Positions 42,609-50,018 of a DNA stretch of 64,000 nt are shown piece by piece (positions within the stretch are counted from its first letter, which is position 1; the number at the start of each line of letters is the position of its first letter). The stretch is from assembly GCA_002472565.1 (NCBI GenBank), contig DKSK01000030.1, positions 1-64,000 on the forward strand. The letters run 5' to 3'. The DNA comes from Bacteroidales bacterium UBA7258 (GTDB lineage Bacteria > Bacteroidota > Bacteroidia > Bacteroidales > UBA932). Under the pieces are notes generated by a model, which was given only the letters and a program-made list of their open reading frames with translations, made no database searches and was not told the origin of the DNA. The translations under genes and the position numbers were made by a program.

Positions 42609-43415
42609 TCAGAAACTGAGTCGGGCGAAGATAGGAAGATGGTCCGAAGCCGCTTCGATGGAAGCCCCATGGCGGGCGGCCTTCTTCCCTATGGGACTCG
42701 ACGGACTTACCGCACCGGCTGATATCACTCTCACCGGAGCCGCGGAAGTAAGGCAGAAGATATGGTCGATACAGACCTTAGGACCCTTGGACGGGAAACT
42801 TAGATCATCGGCCGAAAGGCGCGTCCAGCAACGCTGAAGCTCGAGGATGGGACGGGAGCCCGGCTGAAAATTCATGTCTCCGCAAAGGAATACCGGAACA
42901 AGGCTTCCGGAATAATGCCTGCTCACCCATTCATTGATGACTTTGGCCTGGGCGATGGCGGCATCCTCATCTGCGAAATCCAGATGAACGGCCCCTATGA
43001 CATATTTGTCCGTCTCGACAAAGGCGGCAGACCTCGGCTCGGAACCGCCCTCCTTAGGCAGAGGTAGAGTATACCTCGCCTTCACCCTGGTCCGTGAAGG
43101 CAAGATCACACCGTTGCCATAGGCCCCTCCGGCATAAGACATTGCCCTTCCGAAAGACCATTTCCATCCCAAGTGACCTGAAAGCTGCTTCGACTGGTCG
43201 AAACCATGTCTGCGATTGCAGCTGTCGAGTTCATTGAGGGTGACGACGTCCGCTCTGGCAGCCTTGATGATCCGCGCCACCTCCGGAGAACTGTCCTCCT
43301 CATATTTTCCGAAGGCTCCGACATTGTAGGAGAGGATGGTAAAAGAAGGCGAGCAGGAAGAAAGGAAGGCCGTTATGGATATGACCAAGAGGCAGAGGCC
43401 GGATTTTGGATCCAT
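42609..43415 (-). CDS. Endonuclease/exonuclease/phosphatase family lipoprotein
   Basis: 268 residues with a lipobox LSSC (Cys21). The EEP fold motifs follow in order: FTILSYNVGAFG, VVTLNELD (metal-binding Glu), the His of GAVHLDF, FLCGDMNFQP (Asp and Asn of the active site) and ASDHLPI (the Asp-His pair). The family includes DNases, inositol-phosphate and sphingomyelin phosphodiesterases. All key residues are present, so it is probably active at the membrane surface; the substrate is unknown. It starts 6 bp after the GntR-type regulator gene, so the two form a short operon. Confidence 0.88.
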   Translation of the reverse strand: MDPKSGLCLLVISITAFLSSCSPSFTILSYNVGAFGKYEEDSSPEVARIIKAARADVVTLNELDSCNRRHGFDQSKQLSGHLGWKWSFGRAMSYAGGAYGNGVILPSRTRVKARYTLPLPKEGGSEPRSAAFVETDKYVIGAVHLDFADEDAAIAQAKVINEWVSRHYSGSLVPVFLCGDMNFQPGSRPILELQRCWTRLSADDLSFPSKGPKVCIDHIFCLTSAAPVRVISAGAVSPSSPIGKKAARHGASIEAASDHLPIFARLSF

Positions 43416-43421
43416 GGCGGC

Positions 43422-44096
43422 CTATTCGTTTTCGGAAACGGCCCAGACCTTATTCAAGGCGATTTCAGCCTCTTGTGGTCTACCCTGGAGAATGGCGTCC
43501 ATGAGCATCTTATGGTCCGGCAGACTCTTCTCAATCAGATCAATATCCGTAAATTGATACTCAAAACTATGACGGAGCTGGTTCGAGAGGCCGCGGTAAA
43601 GGTCATAGAGCAGGCTGTTATGAGAAGCCTTGGCTATGGCGACATGAAATCTCACATCGTTGAAGATTACGGACGAAAGATCTCTCTGGGAGCAAGCTTG
43701 GACCATCCCGTCATAATACTTTCTGATTGCCGCCGCGTCTGCGGGAGTCTTCCTGGAGGCGGCCATTCTTGCGGCCGGTCCTTCTATGACAAGCCTGACT
43801 TCATGCATCTCCTTGATTCCGGCTACCTGCAGCCTCTCCTGATAATTGACTATCGGATCGACTGTCCTTACATATGTTCCTCTCCCCTGCTCGATGCTGA
43901 CATAGCCAAGCTGGGCAAGGACTCTCATAGCCTCCCTTACGGTGGAACGTCCCACGCCAAAGAACTCCATCAGTTCGGGCTCGGTAGGAAGTTTGTCTCC
44001 CACCTTGAATTTACCACTGATGATACGCTTCTTCATCATGTCAGAAACGTTTACCGCCAAGGTCTTCCGTTTCTGGGCATCATTGCTTTTTGCCAT
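43422..44096 (-). CDS. GntR/FadR-type transcriptional regulator with FCD domain
   Basis: 224 residues. The winged helix-turn-helix lies at about 13-78 (ISGKFKVGDKLPTEPELMEFFGVGRSTVREAMRVLAQLGYVSIEQGRGTYV in the usual order of GntR elements). The all-helical FCD effector domain lies at about 90-215, with the metal/ligand residues expected around NDVRFHVAIAKAS (Asp and His) and the C-terminal DHKMLMDAI. FadR-like regulators respond to sugar acids, organic acids or similar small molecules. The effector here is unknown. Its only operon partner is the EEP lipoprotein gene downstream. I found no clear palindromic operator. Confidence 0.92.
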   Translation of the reverse strand: MAKSNDAQKRKTLAVNVSDMMKKRIISGKFKVGDKLPTEPELMEFFGVGRSTVREAMRVLAQLGYVSIEQGRGTYVRTVDPIVNYQERLQVAGIKEMHEVRLVIEGPAARMAASRKTPADAAAIRKYYDGMVQACSQRDLSSVIFNDVRFHVAIAKASHNSLLYDLYRGLSNQLRHSFEYQFTDIDLIEKSLPDHKMLMDAILQGRPQEAEIALNKVWAVSENE

Positions 44097-44391
44097 AACT
44101 GCGCTAATAAATTAAGACGACCTTCGGCTTCGCGTCCCAGGATATTCCCCGCGTTCCTAATCTCGTCTAGTCCTACAACTCAAAAACTGTCAGAGCAGAA
44201 GACCCACGGCAGAATTTCCACACCGCCCGGCCAGCTGTTCCGTCCAGCAATACAAGCGGAAATCCTTTTCAGGGTAATTCTCTTTCAAATCATAGCCCAG
44301 CTCTCAAATCTAATCGGAAACCTCATTTCAATCATGCTTACAGATGCCCTGCCTATGATTTCCGCATTCCCTTGATAAGATTTCAGCCTCA

Positions 44392-44399
44392 CAAATATA
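44392..44399 (-). promoter_or_regulatory. Candidate -7 box of the GntR-EEP operon
   Basis: TATATTTG on the minus strand, with CTTG (44422-44419) 19 bp upstream as a near-match to the -33 box. The predicted start near 44386 leaves about 290 nt of leader. Confidence 0.5.
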
Positions 44400-44610
44400 T
44401 TGAATTATTTTATTTATTCAAGAAATTAAGAGAAAAATCAGCAACAGATTGCCCTGGTTCAGCGAAAAAATTGTTTAAAAGTGGGACTTTGTATAACAAT
44501 TCAGTTTTGGAATGGCTTTATCCGGCACCCTCAGTAAAGCCTGCGGCCTGCAGTCAGCGTGGAAATGGGAAAGTTCTTGGTTTCAGATTATAAGCATATG
44601 TTCCGGCAGA

Positions 44611-44645
44611 AAGACAAGCGCCGTCTCTGCGAAAAGGGACGGCGC
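44611..44645 (-). terminator. Hairpin terminator after the XRE gene
   Basis: A 10-bp GC-rich stem with one T-G pair (44618-44627 with 44636-44645, gcgccgtctc/gggacggcgc) and an 8-nt loop lies 24 bp after the XRE stop codon. On the minus strand it is followed by TTGTCTTTCT, a moderate T tract. Confidence 0.6.
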
Positions 44646-44668
44646 AAAATGAAGTCCAGAATCAAGGA

Positions 44669-44917
44669 TTAGCCGGATGAAGCAGGAGCATGCTTCCCTG
44701 GAGACTGCTCCGAGGCATCAGGGTTGTATTGCAGAAGATCGCCAGGCTGGCAGTCAAGCGCCCTGCACAAGGCGTCGAGCGTCGAAAGGCGCACGGCCTT
44801 GGCCTTGCCCGTCTTCAATATGGATAGGTTGGACGGGGATATGCCTACCTTCTCGGCAAGTTCACCGGAAGTCATTTTCCGGCGGGCAAGCATCACGTCC
44901 ACGTTCACTACAATCAT
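44669..44917 (-). CDS. XRE family helix-turn-helix regulator
   Basis: 82 residues. A Cro/C1-type five-helix DNA-binding domain covers about 5-63: MLARRKMTSGELAEKVGISPSNLSILKTGKAKAVRLSTLDALCRALDCQPGDLL. It is of the YozG/YgzD kind of small one-domain regulators. The short tail (NPDASEQSPGKHAPASSG) is disordered. Its ATG overlaps the flotillin stop by 4 bp (ATGA), so it is translated with the flotillin operon. Small XRE proteins of this kind often sit next to membrane-protein genes whose expression they control; control of this operon is a reasonable but untested guess. Confidence 0.9.
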   Translation of the reverse strand: MIVVNVDVMLARRKMTSGELAEKVGISPSNLSILKTGKAKAVRLSTLDALCRALDCQPGDLLQYNPDASEQSPGKHAPASSG

Positions 44918-46323
44918 TTTCCTGATGGCAGTTCGCCTGATGCGGAGTCATCTCCCGGATTCACCGGAGATTTCTGTCCTTTCAGATAATTAGGAAGTTC
45001 CATTCCGGCCATCTTGAAGAGATCCTCAAGCGGCGGTACGGATTTCATCATTCCCGAGATGAAGTTTGACGTAGCGGTCTTGCCGTCCGCGCCGCTTCCT
45101 CCGTCCCAGACGGTCACCTTGTCGATGTTGATACCCTTGACCGCCTCAACCTGAGTCTTGACGAGCTCCGGCAGCTTGTCCGCAATCATCATCAACACAG
45201 CTTTCTGCGGGTCATTTCCGGCAGAGCCGACAAGGCGCTGGAAACCATCGGCCTGCTTTGACAGGACCTCATAGAGTCCCCTCGCCTGGGCTTCCATCTT
45301 GGCATAGGTCGCATCGGCCTCTCCCTTTGCGATACGGCGCTGCTTTTCAGCCTCCGCCTCAGCCTCGATGACCACCTTCTCCTTGTCGATTTCGGCAGGA
45401 ACGACTACGTTTGCCTGCTGGGTCGCCTTCTCGCGCTCGGCACGGGCAAGCTCGGCGTCACGCTCGGTCTGATATGCTTCCTTCAAGGCAAGCGCGGCCT
45501 GGACTTTCTCGGCCGCCACGGCCTTTCTTCCCGCCTCGGCCTCTTTCTCGCGTCTGTCTGCATCGGAATTGGCGATCTGGACCTTTGCGGCGTTCTCTCC
45601 CTCGACAGCCTTCGCATTGGCGGCGTTGACGTTGATACGTTTGTCCCTGTCTGCTTCGGCTTTTCCGATTTCTCCGTTCCTGTCCTGCTCGGCGACGCTC
45701 TTCTTGGCATCGTTTATAGCCTTGGCGGCAGCCTCCTTTCCAAGGGCCTCGATATAGCCGGATTCATCACGGATATCGGTTACGTTGACGTTGATAAGTT
45801 TAAGACCGATTTTGCGCAATTCGGCCTCTACATTTGCGCTGACATTCGCCAGAAATTTGTCTCGGTCGGAATTGATTTCCTCGATATCCATGGTAGCGAT
45901 GACAAGACGGAGCTGGCCGAAAAGAATATCGGTGGCGATGCTCTGGATATTCGCCGTGGTCAGGCCGAGGAGCCTTTCGGCGGCGTTGGTCATGGTCTCC
46001 GGATCTGTGGAGATTCCGACAGTGAAACGGCAGGGAACGTCTACCCTGATGTTCTGCTTGGAAAGGGCGTTGGTGAGGTTGCATTCGATGCTGATAGGCT
46101 TCAGGTCGAGGAAGTCATAACTCTGGAACACAGGCCAGATGAAGGATGCGCCGCCATGGACGCATTTCGCCGAGGAAATACCTCCGCTGCGGTTCCGGCC
46201 CGTCTTTCCGTAGATTACGAGAATCTTGTCGGAAGGGCAGCGTTTGTAGCGCCTGAGTATCGCTGAAAAGGTCACGATGACAATGATCAGCAGAATGACG
46301 ATCAATGTGATGTTAGAATCCAT
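44914..46323 (-). CDS. Flotillin-like SPFH protein
   Basis: 469 residues. One N-terminal membrane segment (about 5-22) is followed by a basic RRYKR stop. The SPFH/prohibitin domain (about 25-200) has KILVIYGKTG and FIWPVFQSYDFLDLKPI. A long Ala/Glu/Lys coiled coil follows (about 200-350), ending in the flotillin motif AEAEKQRRIAKGEADATYAKMEAQARG. The C-terminal part is partly disordered. Flotillins scaffold membrane microdomains and affect fluidity and signalling. The protein resembles YuaG/FloT of Bacillus, whose gene is also paired with an NfeD-family gene. It lies 39 bp after the NfeD-like gene. Confidence 0.93.
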   Translation of the reverse strand: MDSNITLIVILLIIVIVTFSAILRRYKRCPSDKILVIYGKTGRNRSGGISSAKCVHGGASFIWPVFQSYDFLDLKPISIECNLTNALSKQNIRVDVPCRFTVGISTDPETMTNAAERLLGLTTANIQSIATDILFGQLRLVIATMDIEEINSDRDKFLANVSANVEAELRKIGLKLINVNVTDIRDESGYIEALGKEAAAKAINDAKKSVAEQDRNGEIGKAEADRDKRINVNAANAKAVEGENAAKVQIANSDADRREKEAEAGRKAVAAEKVQAALALKEAYQTERDAELARAEREKATQQANVVVPAEIDKEKVVIEAEAEAEKQRRIAKGEADATYAKMEAQARGLYEVLSKQADGFQRLVGSAGNDPQKAVLMMIADKLPELVKTQVEAVKGINIDKVTVWDGGSGADGKTATSNFISGMMKSVPPLEDLFKMAGMELPNYLKGQKSPVNPGDDSASGELPSGK

Positions 46324-46362
46324 AATAATATGATTTGGAAATACTGCTAATTATAGGGACTA

Positions 46363-46989
46363 TTATACTATATAAGATTGGAGAGGCTCGACCAGCAGGG
46401 TGGAGGAATTGAGGACTTCGGTCACCTTGATCGGGGTTCCGGTAGGAATCTGATCCCCGTCGGTCACGGCGTCATATTCTCTTACGGACTGGTTGATTGT
46501 TATCTGGACCTTGCCAGAGCCCTTCCTCTCCCCCGGGATCGGCAGATACGCGGTGCCTTCGCAGCCAACGGCGGATCTCCAGACATTAATGTTGCCTGAC
46601 TGCTGCATCTTTCCGAGGAGACGGAACATGTAGAAGATGGCGGCGACAAGGGCGGTTCCGACCAGGACTGAGAGCAGATAGAGAATGAAATCCGACTTGA
46701 TGCTTCCCCGCAGGAGAATGGCCGTCCAGCCGAAACCGAGGAGGAAATTCACCATGTTCCTGAAAGTGAGAATGCCCATGCCGTTCCCCATGTCGGCGGC
46801 ATCGGGGCTGAGGTCCCCGGGAGCGTCAAAGCCTCCGACGTCTCCGGTTCCGAAATCCATGTCTGAGGAGGAATCAGCTCCCAGGAAGGTCAGAATGCTC
46901 TGAATGATGAAAATCAAAGAGGCAATAATGGTTACGATCCATGTCGATTTTGTCACGACATCCATTGTGGCCCAAGCTTCGCTAATCAT
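46363..46989 (-). CDS. NfeD-family (YuaF-like) membrane protein
   Basis: 208 residues. Membrane segments lie at about 14-36, 76-96 and 103-125. The acidic, Gly/Asp-rich loop between the first two (about 38-70) is on one side of the membrane. The C-terminal domain (about 135-205, with VGCEGTAYLPIPGERKGSGKVQI and GTPIKVTEVLNSSTLLVEPL) is the OB-fold of NfeD proteins. It lacks the ClpP-like serine protease domain of long NfeD forms. Short NfeD proteins work with flotillins, and the order NfeD-flotillin matches YuaF-YuaG. It is first in a three-gene operon with its own promoter box. Confidence 0.88.
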   Translation of the reverse strand: MISEAWATMDVVTKSTWIVTIIASLIFIIQSILTFLGADSSSDMDFGTGDVGGFDAPGDLSPDAADMGNGMGILTFRNMVNFLLGFGWTAILLRGSIKSDFILYLLSVLVGTALVAAIFYMFRLLGKMQQSGNINVWRSAVGCEGTAYLPIPGERKGSGKVQITINQSVREYDAVTDGDQIPTGTPIKVTEVLNSSTLLVEPLQSYIV

Positions 46990-47008
46990 AGTCTAAATGT
47001 TTTCTCGA

Positions 47009-47016
47009 CAAATATA
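47009..47016 (-). promoter_or_regulatory. Candidate promoter of the NfeD-flotillin-XRE operon
   Basis: TATATTTG on the minus strand, exact -7 match, with ATTG (47039-47036) 19 bp upstream as a one-mismatch -33 box. The predicted start near 47002 gives a leader of about 13 nt. Confidence 0.6.
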
Positions 47017-47145
47017 ACCTTTTAATATCGAAAAACAATAATTTTTACTAAAATTTCAGAAAATAATTGACGAGAATTAGAAATATGCTCTGCAATTCCG
47101 GAAGAGCGGGAAGACCTCTGGGGCAGAAGATGTCGGGAGAATTGT

Positions 47146-47153
47146 TAAATTTG
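47146..47153 (+). promoter_or_regulatory. Candidate -7 box next to the DSLG-repeat gene start
   Basis: TAAATTTG on the plus strand is an exact TAnnTTTG match, but it ends only 5 bases before the ATG at 47159. If it is used, the transcript would start at or just before the start codon. No -33 box is visible. Confidence 0.4.
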
Positions 47154-47158
47154 CAAGG

Positions 47159-48628
47159 ATGGATTCCTCGTTCCTGATATCTTTGCTGCTCTTGTCCGCC
47201 TCGGTTCTGCCGCCGGCGGAGCATGGGACTTCATTTGCCCGGACCCCCGCGCCTTCCGACAGCCTCGGAATCACTGTCGCGGACAGCCTCGGCCCCATCG
47301 CGGCAGACAGCCTCGGAATCCTCGTCTCCGACAGCCTCGGCCCCGAGGTTTCCCCGCCATTCCGAACGGAGATGCTTTCCGGCCCAATAGCCTCGGCTGA
47401 TTACCAGGCGCTTGACTTCAACGAAAGGTCCACGGACGGCTTCGGGACAAGCTTCGAAGAAAAAAGCGGAGGAGTCTTCGGCAAAGTCAGATCCATGCGA
47501 GCCGTTGAATATGAAGTAAGTCCGGAAAGTGGCAGGATCCTCAACACCATTGAAATAAAATACGACCTCAAAGGAAGTCCAGTAGAAGAGAGGATAGAAG
47601 ACGCCTGGGGATGTCTGGAACGCAATACCACGATTGACTACGGAACCCTCTGGCAGATAACGGAGAAGCTCAGGAGGATACGCAGATATAGCTTGCCCCG
47701 ATCCTCAGATTCCGTCTTCACGGCGCCTGACGGAAAGACGGCCGTCGGAGACACCAGCTTCACAGTCATCGGCTTCGGAGGAGCCCCGAAGGGAAGCGAC
47801 GGTTACCTTGACGGGAGGCTCGTCTCCAAAGGCATCTTCGACTCAAAAGGCAGGCTGGCTCAGATGGAAACATACTCCTATCAAGACGGAAAGAGACTTC
47901 TGAAAGACGTCCGGGTCTTCGGCTACGCGGATGACGGAAGTCTCGCTTCCATGGCCGTCTACGATGAGGCTGGGGCGCTGCGGTCGGTCAGCCTCCCCTC
48001 GAAGACCGGGAAGGAGGAGAAGATCACCGGCCAGAGGCATGAAGCATACGAGTACAGATACGATGTAAAGGGCAGGCTGAAGGCCATGAAAAATCTTGAC
48101 GGAGAAGGGAAGGTCCTCAAGGCTATGACATATTCTTACTCGGACAAGGGCGGACTCCAGAGGGTCTGTCTCAGCGATGGAGAAGGGAAGCTTCTGGAAG
48201 TGGCAAACTATCGCCAGGCAGGAGGAAGGCCCTATGAATCAGAGGTCTACGCCATGACAGGAGAAGCCCCTGGCCAGGACTCCATCCTCCTTCGCAAAAT
48301 CCAGTTCGGGAAAGACGGAAAGATAGCCAGGACAAGTTTCTACGCTCCGGACGGCAGCCTCATCGGCTCGAGGGTCTTCGACTCTCACGGGAACCCTTCA
48401 AGCACGACGGTTTATGGAGATTCGCTCTCGACGGTGCGCCGCTACGATTACAAATTCGACGAACATGGCAGCTGGACAGAGCGGAGCGAAATATCCGGAG
48501 CCAGAGTAGTCTCGGTAACTCTCAGAACCATCGATTATTACACCGACCTGAGCGGAGACATGGAGGTAAGAGCCCCGCTTGAAGGCGAGGCCGTCATGGA
48601 CGAGAAGCTGGAGAGGAAATCCGAATAA
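47159..48628 (+). CDS. Exported protein with DSLG octapeptide repeats and YD-like beta repeats
   Basis: 489 residues with a signal peptide (about 1-20, cleavage near PPAEHG). Residues 33-64 are four tandem octapeptides of the form x-D-S-L-G-x-x-x. From about 200 onward the protein is built of short beta-hairpin repeats such as YLDGRLVSKGIFDSKGRLAQMETYSYQDG, KDVRVFGYADDGSLASMAVYD and RYDVKGRLKAMKNLDGEGK, like YD/RHS-type or MORN-like repeats. No toxin, polymorphic core (PxxxxDPxGL) or enzyme motif is visible, so it is not a full RHS toxin. The function is unknown. It ends 2 bp from the converging phosphatase gene. Confidence 0.78.
   Translation: MDSSFLISLLLLSASVLPPAEHGTSFARTPAPSDSLGITVADSLGPIAADSLGILVSDSLGPEVSPPFRTEMLSGPIASADYQALDFNERSTDGFGTSFEEKSGGVFGKVRSMRAVEYEVSPESGRILNTIEIKYDLKGSPVEERIEDAWGCLERNTTIDYGTLWQITEKLRRIRRYSLPRSSDSVFTAPDGKTAVGDTSFTVIGFGGAPKGSDGYLDGRLVSKGIFDSKGRLAQMETYSYQDGKRLLKDVRVFGYADDGSLASMAVYDEAGALRSVSLPSKTGKEEKITGQRHEAYEYRYDVKGRLKAMKNLDGEGKVLKAMTYSYSDKGGLQRVCLSDGEGKLLEVANYRQAGGRPYESEVYAMTGEAPGQDSILLRKIQFGKDGKIARTSFYAPDGSLIGSRVFDSHGNPSSTTVYGDSLSTVRRYDYKFDEHGSWTERSEISGARVVSVTLRTIDYYTDLSGDMEVRAPLEGEAVMDEKLERKSE
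47255..47350 (+). repeat. Four 24-bp tandem repeats coding for DSLG octapeptides
   Basis: Four in-frame 24-bp units, each with the core gacagcctcgg, encode SDSLGITV, ADSLGPIA, ADSLGILV and SDSLGPEV. The units alternate in type (GI / GP / GI / GP), which suggests duplication of a 48-bp pair. Because the unit is a multiple of three, slippage would change length without a frameshift. Confidence 0.9.
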
Positions 48629-48630
48629 GT

Positions 48631-50013
48631 TCAGAGCCGCTCAAACTCGGCTTCCGCCTTGTCCGCCACCTCAGAATAATACTCCCTGAGCTTGTTCCAT
48701 GAATAATAAGGACCGCTTACGGATTCCACAGGCAGACTTGCCTCTTTTCCATTCAGCATGACCTTTACCAAGGTATCTCCCTCGCCATTATTTGGACGAT
48801 AGAAGACCAGGACGAAATTGCAGGCCATAGGTATGTCATATACAGCCCAGTTCGGGATCACTACCGACGGATCGGAGCTGCTGATTCCGAAATTATTCAC
48901 TCCCATCAGAGAAAGGAGCGGCATGAGGCCCGTGTCGTGGCCGAAGCGGAGTCTGAGAGCCGTCCCGTCTTTCAGGTCTTCGTCCGCGCAGGCGATAAAA
49001 TTCTTGAGCAAGGAATATGTCGAGAGGGCCACGGCCTTGTCCGACTGAGGAGAAAGTCCGTAATTCAGGTAGCCATTATAGACATAGATCTTGTACATGG
49101 CTGAGAGCTGGGAATCGCTCAGGAAGGAGGAAAAATCAGGCTTCATGTCCATGCAGGGAGCATCGATGATGATATGGCGCATGGCGCTGGAAAAGCCGGA
49201 ACGTCCGCTCTTGAAACGCCTGTGGGCAAAGAGAGGATCCTTGAGGAATTCGGCGCAAATGCTGATTTTGTCTTCCCCGAGGGACTTGTCAAGAGAATCC
49301 AGGGTAAAGCGTCCCTCGGGGCTGATCTTGACACGGACAGGCTTCGGCAGGGCGGCCCCTGTGGAGGGGTCGAGCAGGCGGACGAGGGTCCTCGAAGCCT
49401 CGGCTTCAAGACTGAGGTCAGGATCGAGAGAAGAAAGTTCGGAAACTTCGGCCTGCATGCTCATGGCGGTACGTAGCACATTCGTACTCATCGCCTTGGC
49501 TCTGGTCTTGCCCTTGAAGACTTCTGGATAAGACTCATAGAGCCACTTGGCTATCTCCTGATGCTGGCGATAGCCGACCTGAGTCAATTCTCCTTCCCTA
49601 CCGTCTATCAAAGGGAAAATCTTAGAATAGCGCCTCAGAAATTCCTCTCCCTTCGCAGTCAGCTGGGCGGAATCTTTCGCCTCCGTGAGGAAATTCATCA
49701 GGCGGGAATGATAGCCGTCTCCGATGCAATATCTGGCCCCATGGCGCACAAGGGTGCTGATATACACTGGCTTGTAGCCCTTAGGGGCGGGTGTGCCTCC
49801 GTCAAGGGCCTTCTTCGTCCTCGAGAGTAGGAGAGGGCGAGAATCGTAAAGAGCATAATTTCCTGACGAAAGACTTATGTCACGGCTGAGGACGGAATCA
49901 AGTTCGGCCATGGTCATCAATTCGCGGCTCCCGGAAGAGGGAGCCTGGGCATAGGCGGCAATCGTTAGGAGAGAGGCCGCGGCGAGAGTAAAGACTTTGT
50001 TTGAAAGTGTCAT
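48631..50013 (-). CDS. Histidine-type acid phosphatase (phytase-like)
   Basis: 460 residues with a signal peptide (cleavage near YAQA), so periplasmic. It belongs to the clade 2 histidine phosphatases: RHGAR (90-94) provides the nucleophile His91, and GHDTGLMPL provides His359-Asp360, the proton donor pair. The HD pair is the form in AppA-type phytases and glucose-1-phosphatases, while MINPP enzymes usually have HAE. Members remove phosphate from phytate and other phosphomonoesters. It begins 5 bp after the PKD-like gene stop, so it is the last gene of the second Sus operon, pointing to a phosphorylated ligand or phosphate scavenging. Confidence 0.9.
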   Translation of the reverse strand: MTLSNKVFTLAAASLLTIAAYAQAPSSGSRELMTMAELDSVLSRDISLSSGNYALYDSRPLLLSRTKKALDGGTPAPKGYKPVYISTLVRHGARYCIGDGYHSRLMNFLTEAKDSAQLTAKGEEFLRRYSKIFPLIDGREGELTQVGYRQHQEIAKWLYESYPEVFKGKTRAKAMSTNVLRTAMSMQAEVSELSSLDPDLSLEAEASRTLVRLLDPSTGAALPKPVRVKISPEGRFTLDSLDKSLGEDKISICAEFLKDPLFAHRRFKSGRSGFSSAMRHIIIDAPCMDMKPDFSSFLSDSQLSAMYKIYVYNGYLNYGLSPQSDKAVALSTYSLLKNFIACADEDLKDGTALRLRFGHDTGLMPLLSLMGVNNFGISSSDPSVVIPNWAVYDIPMACNFVLVFYRPNNGEGDTLVKVMLNGKEASLPVESVSGPYYSWNKLREYYSEVADKAEAEFERL

Positions 50014-50018
50014 TGATA

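Larger units (their letters stand above)
44097..44668. other. Intergenic region upstream of the GntR-type gene
   Basis: 572 bases without a supportable gene. It holds a TAnnTTTG-type box about 300 bp before the GntR start and, at its far end, the hairpin after the XRE gene. The region between is AT-rich and has only short frames without coding character. If the promoter box is real, the GntR transcript has a leader of nearly 290 nt. Confidence 0.5.

Noticed and set aside
47159..48628. RHS/YD polymorphic toxin
   Set aside because: YD-like hairpins are present but the RHS core motif and any C-terminal toxin domain or immunity gene are absent.
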